Source: JACCXG01 sp963785755
GTDB taxonomy: Bacteria; Acidobacteriota; Vicinamibacteria; Vicinamibacterales; 2-12-FULL-66-21
Direction of reading: 5' to 3'
NCBI GenBank assembly: GCA_963785755.1
Contig: CAWAXG010000071.1
Coordinates: forward strand, 248,001 to 312,000
DNA length: 64,000 nucleotides
Position numbers and translations under genes: made by a program. This document shows positions 42,569-51,000 of this stretch, one piece after another (the first letter of the stretch is position 1; every line of letters starts with the position of its first letter). The notes under the pieces were generated by a model. The model was given only the letters and a program-made list of their open reading frames with translations. It ran no database searches and was not told where the DNA came from.

Positions 42569-43829
42569 GCTGCTCAGCGCGCGACAGTGCCGCTGCCGCA
42601 CAAACTATAGCAGCCAGCAGGGCGACAAGTGAGACGGCCGTGGCCGGCTCGATGCCGCCCATCGTCCACAGCCAGCCGAACGCGATCGACGCCACGAGAC
42701 GAGCCACGTTCGTGGTGGTCGCGAGCATCGCCAGACCCGAGCCACTGTGGGACTTGGGCAGGACGGCGGCCGTCATCGCGGTGAGGACTCCTTCGGTCGC
42801 GGCGTAGTACGCGCCGAGCAGCGCGATCGTCAGTCCGGCCATCGGTAGACTGCCGGCCGGGAAACCGAGCAGCAGCGCGTAGACACCGGCCAGCAGCAGA
42901 TAACCGCCAATGAGGACGTGCCGGCGGCCGACGCGATCCGCGAGTCTCCCGAACGGGATCGAGAACAGCGACGTGAAGAGCGACGTGCCCACGTAGAGCA
43001 GGGGGAACGCGGTCGCGCCAAGCCCGAGCCGCCGCTGCAGGATAAGGAAGATGAAGCTGTCGCTGACCGTGGCAAGCCCGAGCAGCAGCCCCGCGACGAC
43101 CAGGGCGCGGAACCGCGAGTCGAGCAGCAGCGCTGCCGCGGAGCGAAACGAGATCGCCTGTCCCGCCCGGATCGGTTCTTCGTCCGGAACCGTGCGTGGC
43201 ACGAAGAGCAGAATGACGGCGACGCCGATCGCGGCGATACCGAAGCTCGCGACGAAGAGCACGTCGAATCCACCCGGAATGAGCGCAAGCAGCACGAAGG
43301 CGAGGATCGGGCCGAGCATCGCGCCGGCCGCGTCGAGCGACCGGTGCACGCCGAAGGCGGTCGCGAGCGTTTCCTTGGGCGTGCGCTGTGAGATCAACGC
43401 GTCACGCGGCGCGGTGCGGATGCCTTTGCCCAGCCGGTCCACGGCGACCACGCCGGCGATCGTGCTCCACGTCGAGCCGGCCGCGAGAATGAGCAGGCGG
43501 CAGGCGGCGGACAGACCGTATCCGGCGGCGGCGATTTCCTTATGGCGCCGCCAGCGATCCGCGAGCACGCCGGCAGCGATACGGACCAGTGCCGCGGCGC
43601 CCTGGTAGAGACCATCGATGACGCCGAATGCCAGCGGACTCAGTCCCAGGTGCAACACCAGGTAGACCGGCAGAATGCTGGCGACCATTTCGGAGGAGAT
43701 GTCCGTGAACAGGCTCGTGAGACCGAGGGCCCAGACCGTCCGGTTGACCGCCGGGAAGGAGGTCGTTCGCGCCGTCCCGGCGGACCGGTCCTTCCGGCTG
43801 AAGATGATTGCCCAATCGATCGCGTACAC
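42543..43829 (-). CDS. Major facilitator superfamily transporter
   Basis: A 428-residue MFS protein with about twelve helices from GTG 43829. The loop 2-3 motif appears as VLADRWRRHKEI (family consensus G-x-x-x-D-R-x-G-R-R), and the symmetric loop in the second half as FGRLADRVGRRHV. VDRLGKGIRTAPRDALIS is typical of a group of unassigned MFS permeases. The substrate cannot be deduced. It is followed, with 26 bases overlap, by the propeller/lectin protein gene, so a link to sugar uptake or export is possible. Confidence 0.88.
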   Translation of the reverse strand: MYAIDWAIIFSRKDRSAGTARTTSFPAVNRTVWALGLTSLFTDISSEMVASILPVYLVLHLGLSPLAFGVIDGLYQGAAALVRIAAGVLADRWRRHKEIAAAGYGLSAACRLLILAAGSTWSTIAGVVAVDRLGKGIRTAPRDALISQRTPKETLATAFGVHRSLDAAGAMLGPILAFVLLALIPGGFDVLFVASFGIAAIGVAVILLFVPRTVPDEEPIRAGQAISFRSAAALLLDSRFRALVVAGLLLGLATVSDSFIFLILQRRLGLGATAFPLLYVGTSLFTSLFSIPFGRLADRVGRRHVLIGGYLLLAGVYALLLGFPAGSLPMAGLTIALLGAYYAATEGVLTAMTAAVLPKSHSGSGLAMLATTTNVARLVASIAFGWLWTMGGIEPATAVSLVALLAAIVCAAAALSRAEQHGDPQPSL

Positions 43830-43956
43830 TCGCGAGGTGCTGACGCAAGGTCCCGGCCGACCGCAAGTGACGAGAAATCAGATGGTTAGACCCGTTATCG
43901 ACGGGAATTCTGCCTGATGGGTGACTAAAGGTCCTGGATCGGGCCCCTTTATTCAG

Positions 43957-46002
43957 CTAGGCATCCAACCGAAGCACCATCATGGTGGCGTCATCGAACG
44001 GCTCGGTCGCCCCTCTGAAGCGCTGGACGGTCTCCTCGACCGTCTGAAGGATGGCATCGATCCCGTGGGCCTGCTGGCTCGCGAGCAGGCTCTGAAGCCG
44101 CTCGAAGCCAAACATCTCGTCCTTGTCGTTTTCGGTCTCGACGAGGCCGTCGGTGTAGAAGAAGAGCACGTCCCCACGCTCCACAGTGAGAACGGCTTCG
44201 GTATAAGGCTGTCCAGGGTAGATGGCGATCGGCAGGCCGGTCGCGGGCATGGCCGTGATCTGGCCGTCCGGGCGCAGCAGGAACTGAGGGTTGTGCCCGG
44301 CGTTGACGTACCGCAGCTCCTGTCGCGCCGAGTCGAGGATGCCGAGGAACAGCGTGAGATAGACCCCACGCGGCGTGGTCAGGTCGATCTCGCGATCGAG
44401 TTCCGTCGCGAGGCTGGCGAGATCGGGCTGGTGCGGCAGCCGCGCGCGGAGGGTGGCCTGCACGTTGGCCATCAGCAGGGCCGCGCTGACGCCCTTGCCC
44501 GAGACGTCGCCGACGAGCAGAGCCAGACGGCCATCAGGCAGCGCGAAGTAGTTGAAGAAGTCCCCACCGACTTCACGCGCCGGGATCGAGACACCCTTGA
44601 TCTCGGCGGCGCCAAGGCGCAGCGGTGACCGGGGCAGCATTTCGGTCTGGATCAGGCGTGACAGCTCGAGCTCTTTCCGGAGTCGCTCCTGGTCGACGAC
44701 GAGCTTCTGGTGGCGCTCCAGATCCTCGGCCATCTGGTTGAACGCTCGCGCGAGCGACCCGAACTCGTCCGCCGTACACACCGGCACCCGGGCACCGAAA
44801 TCTCCAGCCGCAAGCTGTCGAACGCCGGCATCGAGCGCGGTCAGATGACGGGTCATGCCGTGCGAGATCGGAACGATGCCCACGAGCGCCAGCGCGATGA
44901 CGAGCAACCCGAGCGACAGACTGCGTACCGATGCGCGACGAATCTCGCGGAGCGACTGACCGATCGGGCGAGCGATGCCGAAGATGAGTCCGCTCGCGTC
45001 CTTCCGTGCGATGACGAGCCAATCGCCGACCCGCCGGGCGCGGCCATCCGTGGCGGCCGGGGCGACACCGGCCGCGCCGATCGATTCGAGCGTCTGGCGC
45101 TGCTCGGGCTCGGGATTGTGGAGCTGACCCCGGAGATCGATGGCGAACGGAATCTCTCCCTGATCCCGCCGGGCGAACGCGAAGACCGTCCGCAGCGTGC
45201 GATCCAGATTGAGCGTCGCGTTGGCCTTCCCGACAATCTTGCCCCCCTGTTTCACGGCGATCTCGACCCGCCGGCCCTCGACCTGCATCTGCATGTCTTG
45301 TGCGGCGGAAGCGGCTGCGCTCGCGGCTGCCGCCTCGCTTTCTTTCGCAATCGCGCCGGCGCTCGCCTTGAGCGCCGCTTGCGCTGCACTGAGCGTCTCT
45401 TCAACCAGCGGCGCGAGTGCCGGAGCCTGCGCAGAGACCTCTGATCGGGCGAGCCGGCGTGCTTCCTCCATGGCCTGCTGGACGTCGACGACGATCACTT
45501 GAGGTGGCGGCGTGTCGAAGGGCGGCGGTTTGGACGGCCATGGGGGCCTGCCGCCGCGGCCTCTACCGCGTGGCGGTCGCGGAGGAAATCGCGAGTCGTC
45601 GTCGGGTGCGGGTCCGACCGCGCCGGGTGGCGGTCCGACCGCCGCAGGGGGAGCCGGCGGCGGGGGCGGCTGCGGCGCTTTGGACGGATGAAACTCGAGC
45701 CGCTCGACGAGTGCGGCGGTTTCGCCGAGCATCGGCGCGATGCGGTCGCGGACTTCCGAGGTCGAGCCGGTCGCGCCGGTCGGCGTCGGGCCCGCCACGA
45801 ACAACCGGTCCATGCGGCGGCCGACATCGGACGTGATCCGTTCCATCCGTCGCCCGATGTCGGCGGCGCTCTGTGACGCTTCTCGGCGTGCAGCGCTTTC
45901 GAACGCGGCGACCTGTGATTGATACGAGAAGAACGTCACCGCGCTCAGCGGCAGGACCGACAACAGGAGGAAGGCGATGATCAGGCGCGTGCGGAGCAAC
46001 AT
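43957..46002 (-). CDS. Membrane PP2C (SpoIIE) phosphatase with HAMP domain
   Basis: A 681-residue signalling phosphatase. Helix 1 (about 5-25) and helix 2 (about 355-378) enclose an extracytoplasmic region that has an unusual proline-rich stretch (about 110-165, PPPPPAPPAAVGPP) and an Ala-rich coiled coil (about 190-240). A HAMP domain follows (about 379-430), with DAGVRQLAAGDFGARVP and EFGSLARAFNQM. The C-terminal SpoIIE domain (about 470-680) shows VGGDFFNYF, VGDVSGKGVSAALLM, LFFYTDGLVETEN and DDATMMVL, with the metal-binding aspartates intact. It should dephosphorylate an anti-anti-sigma factor in a partner-switching pathway. None is encoded nearby. Confidence 0.9.
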   Translation of the reverse strand: MLLRTRLIIAFLLLSVLPLSAVTFFSYQSQVAAFESAARREASQSAADIGRRMERITSDVGRRMDRLFVAGPTPTGATGSTSEVRDRIAPMLGETAALVERLEFHPSKAPQPPPPPAPPAAVGPPPGAVGPAPDDDSRFPPRPPRGRGRGGRPPWPSKPPPFDTPPPQVIVVDVQQAMEEARRLARSEVSAQAPALAPLVEETLSAAQAALKASAGAIAKESEAAAASAAASAAQDMQMQVEGRRVEIAVKQGGKIVGKANATLNLDRTLRTVFAFARRDQGEIPFAIDLRGQLHNPEPEQRQTLESIGAAGVAPAATDGRARRVGDWLVIARKDASGLIFGIARPIGQSLREIRRASVRSLSLGLLVIALALVGIVPISHGMTRHLTALDAGVRQLAAGDFGARVPVCTADEFGSLARAFNQMAEDLERHQKLVVDQERLRKELELSRLIQTEMLPRSPLRLGAAEIKGVSIPAREVGGDFFNYFALPDGRLALLVGDVSGKGVSAALLMANVQATLRARLPHQPDLASLATELDREIDLTTPRGVYLTLFLGILDSARQELRYVNAGHNPQFLLRPDGQITAMPATGLPIAIYPGQPYTEAVLTVERGDVLFFYTDGLVETENDKDEMFGFERLQSLLASQQAHGIDAILQTVEETVQRFRGATEPFDDATMMVLRLDA

Positions 46003-46094
46003 CTACCTGAGCAGTCTATCGCTTGGGAGACCGGCAGTGCGGTGTTAATGTTGCGACAGCAGTGACACATCAGTGGCATTCAGGCAGCAGGCCG

Positions 46095-46625
46095 ATGTCA
46101 TCCGGTGCCGCAAAAGGCCGGGCTGGCACTGGCATGTCTCTCGCTTGCCTGAGTCGCATGCGTCGGGCGCTGGTGCTGAGTGTCTGCCTCATCATCCTGG
46201 TGGTCGCGTGGCTTTCCCGCTACGAGGACCCTCCGGTCGTGACCGTCGCACAGCAATCCGCTACCGTCGAGCCCGACCCGGTCGTTGATTCGGCGGATCC
46301 GGCGCCCCCGGCGACGATTCGGGTGGTGCATCAGCTCGTGCATGTGCCGGTGTTCACCTCGCCGGAGCGCACGCCGCAGGCGCCGGCGCCGAATCGCCGC
46401 GCCCGGATGGAACCGAGCCCGGAGCCGCCGACGCTGGCCAGCCGTGCCAGACGCCTGCTGTTCGGCGACGGTCAGTTCACCTCGCCGGAGCGCTCCACGC
46501 CCCCGCCGCCGAATCGCCGCGCCCGGAGCCCGGAGCCGCCGAGGCCGGCCGGCGGGGCCAGACGGGTGCTGTTCGGCGACGGTCACTATCGACCCGAGCC
46601 GTTTCCGCGTCCCACCAAGAACTGA
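46095..46625 (+). CDS. Hypothetical membrane protein with internal duplication
   Basis: A 176-residue protein (from ATG 46095; ATG 46134 and 46158 are also possible). An N-terminal helix (about 24-42, ALVLSVCLIILVVAWLS) is followed by a proline-rich, probably periplasmic tail. Within it a block of about 35 residues occurs twice: FTSPERTPQAPAPNRRAR...RARRLLFGDGQ and FTSPERSTPPPPNRRAR...GARRVLFGDGH. No known domain. The duplication is also visible in the DNA, so it is recent. A short Arg-rich repeat with a GDG end could bind a polyanion such as peptidoglycan or lipid, but there is no direct evidence. Confidence 0.55.
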   Translation: MSSGAAKGRAGTGMSLACLSRMRRALVLSVCLIILVVAWLSRYEDPPVVTVAQQSATVEPDPVVDSADPAPPATIRVVHQLVHVPVFTSPERTPQAPAPNRRARMEPSPEPPTLASRARRLLFGDGQFTSPERSTPPPPNRRARSPEPPRPAGGARRVLFGDGHYRPEPFPRPTKN

Positions 46626-46707
46626 GCCCGCCACGACACGGCCCGGGTCGCGCGGCGCGTTTTTGCGCGTGTTCCGCCCGCAGCTTAGCCAACATCCAGA
46701 TCTGATC

Positions 46708-46720
46708 TATAGTCTCTATA
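46708..46720 (+). promoter_or_regulatory. Operator-like inverted repeat at the Xre-RES start
   Basis: TATAG-TCT-CTATA is a perfect inverted repeat ending 1 base before the ATG at 46722. Its first six bases, TATAGT, could be the -10, with a weak TTAGCC at 46685-46690 (17-base spacing) as -35. There is no room for a ribosome binding site, so translation is probably leaderless and self-repressed. Confidence 0.55.
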
Positions 46721-46721
46721 T

Positions 46722-47156
46722 ATGGAGTCGAGAGTGCGGCAGGCCTCCGCGCGGCCGGTCGCGACCGACGTCCGGCTGCGGCCGGAACCGGAATACCGGA
46801 AGCGGCTGTCCGGGCCGGCGCTGCGGACGTTCTTCAACATCGCGGCCGCGTGGCAGCTGACAGTAGTCGAACAGCGCGCGCTGCTTGGCTGGCCCGCCGC
46901 GTCGACGTATCACAAGTACAAGGCGCGCGAGCACGGCGCGCTGTCCTTCGACACCCTCACACGACTCTCGTTGATCCTCGGGATCTACAAGAGCCTGCAC
47001 GTGCTGTATCCCGAACCGCGCTTCGCGGATGCCTGGGTGCGGCTGCCCAACAGCAATCAACTGTTCTCCGGCGGCACCCCGCTGTCGATGATGATGGATT
47101 CCGGCATCGACGGCCTGTTCCGCGTCAGACGTCTGCTCGACGGCCGCCGTGGCTAG
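46722..47156 (+). CDS. Xre/MbcA/ParS-type antitoxin
   Basis: A 144-residue protein of the DUF2384-containing antitoxin family that pairs with RES toxins. A helix-turn-helix region (about 35-85) includes WQLTVVEQRALLGWPAASTY and LTRLSLILGIYKSLHVLY. The C terminus has the typical toxin-contacting SGGTPLSMMMDSGIDGLFRV, followed by RRLLDGRRG. It would neutralise the toxin and repress its own promoter, where an inverted repeat lies. The stop overlaps the toxin start by 8 bases. Confidence 0.88.
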   Translation: MESRVRQASARPVATDVRLRPEPEYRKRLSGPALRTFFNIAAAWQLTVVEQRALLGWPAASTYHKYKAREHGALSFDTLTRLSLILGIYKSLHVLYPEPRFADAWVRLPNSNQLFSGGTPLSMMMDSGIDGLFRVRRLLDGRRG

Positions 47157-47835
47157 CCCGCAGGCCGCAGCGGTGCCCGAAGCGCTGGTTCGATGGCGCG
47201 GCGCGGCACGTCTCATCCCCAGCCGGTTTCCGAGTGCCGGCCTGTTCGATCGCGTCGCCGCCGCCGCGGATCTCGACGCGGTGTTCGAGCTCGAGGGCTG
47301 GACCAACGATCGCATCAGCACGGAGCTCGGCCTGCTGCACGTCGTGCCGAAAGATGAATGGGTCATCGGCAAGTCGATGGCCTCGGTGATCATGGCCGCG
47401 TACTGTCACCCGCCGATTGGCGGGGGCCGGTTTTCAGGGGAGGATCGCGGCGCCTGGTACGCGGCGCGCACGGTCGAGACCGCGCTCACTGAATCGATCT
47501 TCCGCCGCTCGCGCGAAGTCGGGGAAGTGGGCGGATACGAGACGCGGATGCAGCTGCGGGTCTACCTCGCCGACTTCTCGGCTCGCTTTCACGACATCCG
47601 GACGCTTCGTGGCGCGGCCACGCTCTACGATGCCGACGACTACAGCGCATCGCAGCGCCTGGGACGCTCGCTGCTCGACGCCGGGTCGAACGGCATCGTG
47701 TATCGGAGTGTCCGTCAAGCTGGTGGCGAATGTCTCGCCTGCTTCCGTCCCCGGCTCGTGAACAACGTTCGCGTTGGCGGCCACTACGAGTTCCGCTGGG
47801 AGGGCCGCCCCGAGCCCGTCGTACGCAAGTTGTAG
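47149..47835 (+). CDS. RES-domain toxin (NAD+ phosphorylase/ADP-ribosylation type)
   Basis: A 228-residue RES-domain toxin from GTG 47149. RES toxins degrade NAD+ in the cell when the antitoxin is lost. Family features are RWRGAARLIPSRFP (with the conserved Arg, around 14-27), GRFSGEDRGAWYAARTVETALTE (active-site Arg, Tyr and Glu region, around 92-113), and the C-terminal SNGIVYRSVRQAGGECLACFRPRL. It overlaps the antitoxin by 8 bases in the usual antitoxin-first order. The pair stands alone, and a pyrophosphatase gene follows after 34 bases. The N terminus is somewhat longer than usual for RES toxins. Confidence 0.9.
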   Translation: MASPQAAAVPEALVRWRGAARLIPSRFPSAGLFDRVAAAADLDAVFELEGWTNDRISTELGLLHVVPKDEWVIGKSMASVIMAAYCHPPIGGGRFSGEDRGAWYAARTVETALTESIFRRSREVGEVGGYETRMQLRVYLADFSARFHDIRTLRGAATLYDADDYSASQRLGRSLLDAGSNGIVYRSVRQAGGECLACFRPRLVNNVRVGGHYEFRWEGRPEPVVRKL

Positions 47836-47869
47836 CGCGCCGCCCGGGGCGGGCATGGTACCTTGGGGC

Positions 47870-48418
47870 ATGCACCCCTGGCATGACTGCTACGTCGACG
47901 ACACGGTCGTCGAGAGCGCCTTTCCCGTCATCATCGAGGTTCCGAAGGGCAGCAAGAACAAGTACGAACTGGACAAGGAGACAGGTCTGCTGCGTCTGGA
48001 TCGCGTCCTCTATAGCGCCGTCCACTATCCAGCCGATTACGGCTTCATTCCGCGGACGTTCTGCGACGATGGCGACCCGCTCGATGCGCTGGTGATCAGT
48101 CAGGAGCCCGTCAACCCGCTGACGATTGTCGAAGCCCGGGCTCTCGGGGTCATGCGGATGCGGGACGAAAAGGGGATCGACGACAAGATTGTCGCCGTCA
48201 GCGTTCGCGATCCCGCCTACGCCGACTACACGGAGAAGGGGCAGATTCCCAACCACATCCTCCGTGAAATCCGCCGCTTCTTCGAGGACTACAAGGTCCT
48301 GGAGCACAAGCAGGTCGTGGTCGAGGATCTGCTCGGCGTTCAGGATGCGATCAGGATCATCCGCGAAGCGCTCGATCTGTACCGGCAGCTCAGGCGGGGC
48401 GAGCTGCGAAAGCTCTAG
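47870..48418 (+). CDS. ppa: Inorganic pyrophosphatase
   Basis: A 182-residue family I enzyme that splits pyrophosphate and drives biosynthesis. The substrate and Mg-binding segments are EVPKGSKNKYELDKETG, YPADYGFIPRTFCDDGDPLDALV (with the DGDPLD signature aspartates) and a later DDKIVAVSVRDP. ATG 47870 is taken, with GGGG just upstream; ATG 47855 is in frame too. The C terminus, EALDLYRQLRRGELRKL, is normal. It follows the RES toxin gene by 34 bases but is probably independent. Its placement right after an NAD+-degrading toxin may be by chance. Confidence 0.93.
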   Translation: MHPWHDCYVDDTVVESAFPVIIEVPKGSKNKYELDKETGLLRLDRVLYSAVHYPADYGFIPRTFCDDGDPLDALVISQEPVNPLTIVEARALGVMRMRDEKGIDDKIVAVSVRDPAYADYTEKGQIPNHILREIRRFFEDYKVLEHKQVVVEDLLGVQDAIRIIREALDLYRQLRRGELRKL

Positions 48419-48507
48419 CGAGGCTCTGGCGCAACCATCCCTTTCCAGGGCCCGTCTAATCGGGAGCTTCTCCGGCGACGACCACGGACGCCGGCCCACC
48501 CTTCGAG

Positions 48508-50967
48508 ATGAGCCACGAGACACTCATGGACACACTGCGCAAGGACCTGCTGTACGCGTTCCGAAGCCTGTGGAAGAACCCGGGCTATACCCTGGTGACG
48601 GTGCTGACGCTGGCGCTCGGGATCGGGGCCAACGCGGCCATCTTCAGCGTGATCAACGGCGTGCTGTTGAAGCCGCTCTCATATCCGCGGCCTGAGCGCC
48701 TGGTCTTCGTCACGAGCCAGTTTCCGGGTCTCGGGTTCGATCAGTTCTGGGTCTCGGCTCCGGAGTTCCTCGAGTTCCGCGAGCGCAACCGCTCGTTCGA
48801 GGATGTCGGGGCGTATCGGGCAGGCGCCGTCAATCTCGGCACGGAAGACCAGCCGCGGCGCGTCACGTCGGCCGTCGTGACGTCCGAGCTCATGCCGGTG
48901 CTCGGTATCCAACCCCAGCGCGGTCGCGTCTTCACGCGCGCCGACACGCTGCCGGGGGCGGAGGACGTCGGGGTGCTCTCGGACGAGATCTGGGACTCGG
49001 CGTTCGGCCGCGACGAGACGGTCATCGGCCGGATCGTTCGCATCGACGGCGCGCCGACACGAATCGTCGGCGTGATGCCGCCGGGCTATGACGTCCACGA
49101 TCAGAAGGTCAGAGTCTGGTTGCCGCTGACGCTCGACCCGGCAAATCCCGGCGGGCGCGGCAATCACTTCCTCTATCTGGTCGGGCGGCTCAAAGACGGC
49201 GTCACGATGCGGCAGGCGGCAGCGGACGTCGAGACCATGCTCGAACAGTGGCCCACGCTCAATCCCAAAACGCATGTGCCGAACCAGAAGCAGCACCGGC
49301 TGCGGCTCGACGGACTTCAGGACGATCTCGTCGGCGGCATCCAGCGATCGCTCTGGGTGCTGCAGGGCGCGGTCGGGTTCGTACTGCTGATCGCCTGCGC
49401 CAATCTTGCGAACCTGCTGCTGGCGCGGGCCGAGTCGCGGCAGAAGGAGTTCGCCGTGCGCGCAGCGCTCGGCGCCAGCCGGTGGCGGCTGCTGCGTCAG
49501 TTCCTGACCGAGGGCATCCTGCTCGCGCTCATCGGCGGCGCCGTCGGCGCATCCGCCGGCTTCGCAGGTCTCCGCGCGATGATCGCCGCAAACCCGGAAT
49601 CGTTGCCGCGGGCCGCCGAGATCGGTCTCGATCCGGGCGTCCTGCTGTTCACCGTGTTGATCTCGATTGCCACCGGCGTGGTGTTCGGCCTGGCGCCCTT
49701 GCTGCAGCTGCGCGAGCGTGTCGTCAGCGTCTCGCTGAAAGAGGGCGGCCATCGCACGACGGGTGCGAGGACCCGACTCCGCAACATGCTGGTGATGACC
49801 GAGATCGCCCTTGCGGTCGTACTCGTGATCGGCGCCGGCCTGCTGCTCCGAAGCTTCTGGAATCTGACGCACGTCGACGCGGGCTTCAAACGCACACAGC
49901 TGACGACGTTCGGCCTCGTGCTGCCCGGGGCGGTGTATCGCGAGCCGCAGGCGCGGTTGGATTTCTTCCAGCGGCTCACCAGTCAGCTGCGCGATGTCCC
50001 CGGCGTCACGTCGACGGCAGCGATGACCGGCCTGCCGCCGCAGCGGCTCGTCAACGCCAGCGACACCGACATCGAGGGATACACGTCGCCGCCGGAAGGA
50101 CCCTTCGAGAACGTGGACTATTACCAGACGGTGACCCTGGACTACCTCACGGCGATGGGGATTCCGGTCGTGGACGGCCGTGATTTCTCGCTCGCGGACG
50201 TCTCGGGCGGCGCGGTGGCACTGATCAATGAAACGCTGGCGCGGACGTTCTTCGGCGACCAGAGTCCGGTCGGCCGACGCATCAGGCCCGGCTTCAACGA
50301 TCAAATCCCCTGGTTCACGATCATCGGCGTCGTCCGCGACGTGAAGCAGGGCGGCGTCGGCAGCAGGACGGGCACCGAGCTCTACTTCCTCGCCGAGCAG
50401 CTGCCTCGGCTTCGCAACCAGGCGCCAGGCAACATGAACGTCGTGCTGCGATCGTCGCTGCCGGTCGACTCTCTGGCGCCGCACATCCGCCGGGTCGTCC
50501 AGGAGATGGACCCGACACTGCCGATCGTGCGGCTGCGAACGATGGACGACGTGTTCGGCGAAGCTGTCTCGCGGCCCAGGCTGCTGGCGCTGCTGTTGGG
50601 ACTCTTCGCCGCGCTCGCGCTTGCGCTGGCGGCGGTCGGGACCTACGGGATCCTCGCGTATACGGTGTCGCAGCGGCGCAAGGAGATCGGGATTCACATG
50701 GCGCTCGGCGCGACCCGAGCGACGGTCCTCGGCATGATTCTGGGGCAGGGCGTGCGGATTACCGCTATCGGTCTCGTCGCGGGGACCATCGCGGCGTTGA
50801 TGCTCACGCGGCTCCTGCAGACGCAGCTGTTCAACGTCAAGCCCACCGATCCGCTCACGATGACGGCGGTGGCGCTGTTCATCACCGTGGTCGCCATCAT
50901 CGCCTGCTATCTGCCGGCGAGCCGGGCGAGCCGGGTGGATCCGATGGTGGTGCTCCGGGACGAATGA
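48508..50967 (+). CDS. MacB/FtsX-type ABC permease
   Basis: An 819-residue intact permease. The N terminus has DLLYAFRSLWKNPGYTLVTV and VLTLALGIGANAAIFSVING (first helix). A MacB-PCD periplasmic domain follows (about 65-270), then FtsX domain 1 (about 290-415, with FVLLIACANLANLLLARAE), a second PCD half and FtsX domain 2 (about 700-819), ending VDPMVVLRDE. Acidobacteriota carry many such permeases without a linked ATPase. Unlike the one at 35 kb it lacks the PadR-associated N-terminal extension and has no PadR gene. The substrate is unknown. Confidence 0.9.
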   Translation: MSHETLMDTLRKDLLYAFRSLWKNPGYTLVTVLTLALGIGANAAIFSVINGVLLKPLSYPRPERLVFVTSQFPGLGFDQFWVSAPEFLEFRERNRSFEDVGAYRAGAVNLGTEDQPRRVTSAVVTSELMPVLGIQPQRGRVFTRADTLPGAEDVGVLSDEIWDSAFGRDETVIGRIVRIDGAPTRIVGVMPPGYDVHDQKVRVWLPLTLDPANPGGRGNHFLYLVGRLKDGVTMRQAAADVETMLEQWPTLNPKTHVPNQKQHRLRLDGLQDDLVGGIQRSLWVLQGAVGFVLLIACANLANLLLARAESRQKEFAVRAALGASRWRLLRQFLTEGILLALIGGAVGASAGFAGLRAMIAANPESLPRAAEIGLDPGVLLFTVLISIATGVVFGLAPLLQLRERVVSVSLKEGGHRTTGARTRLRNMLVMTEIALAVVLVIGAGLLLRSFWNLTHVDAGFKRTQLTTFGLVLPGAVYREPQARLDFFQRLTSQLRDVPGVTSTAAMTGLPPQRLVNASDTDIEGYTSPPEGPFENVDYYQTVTLDYLTAMGIPVVDGRDFSLADVSGGAVALINETLARTFFGDQSPVGRRIRPGFNDQIPWFTIIGVVRDVKQGGVGSRTGTELYFLAEQLPRLRNQAPGNMNVVLRSSLPVDSLAPHIRRVVQEMDPTLPIVRLRTMDDVFGEAVSRPRLLALLLGLFAALALALAAVGTYGILAYTVSQRRKEIGIHMALGATRATVLGMILGQGVRITAIGLVAGTIAALMLTRLLQTQLFNVKPTDPLTMTAVALFITVVAIIACYLPASRASRVDPMVVLRDE

Positions 50968-51000
50968 GTCCCGGGCACGTTTTGGCTTACACTGGCCGGC

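Noticed and set aside
43927..43950. AAAGG.../...CCTTT hairpin near the SpoIIE phosphatase gene end, considered as a terminator
   Set aside because: The stem has mismatches and on the minus strand no T-run follows, so the evidence is too weak.
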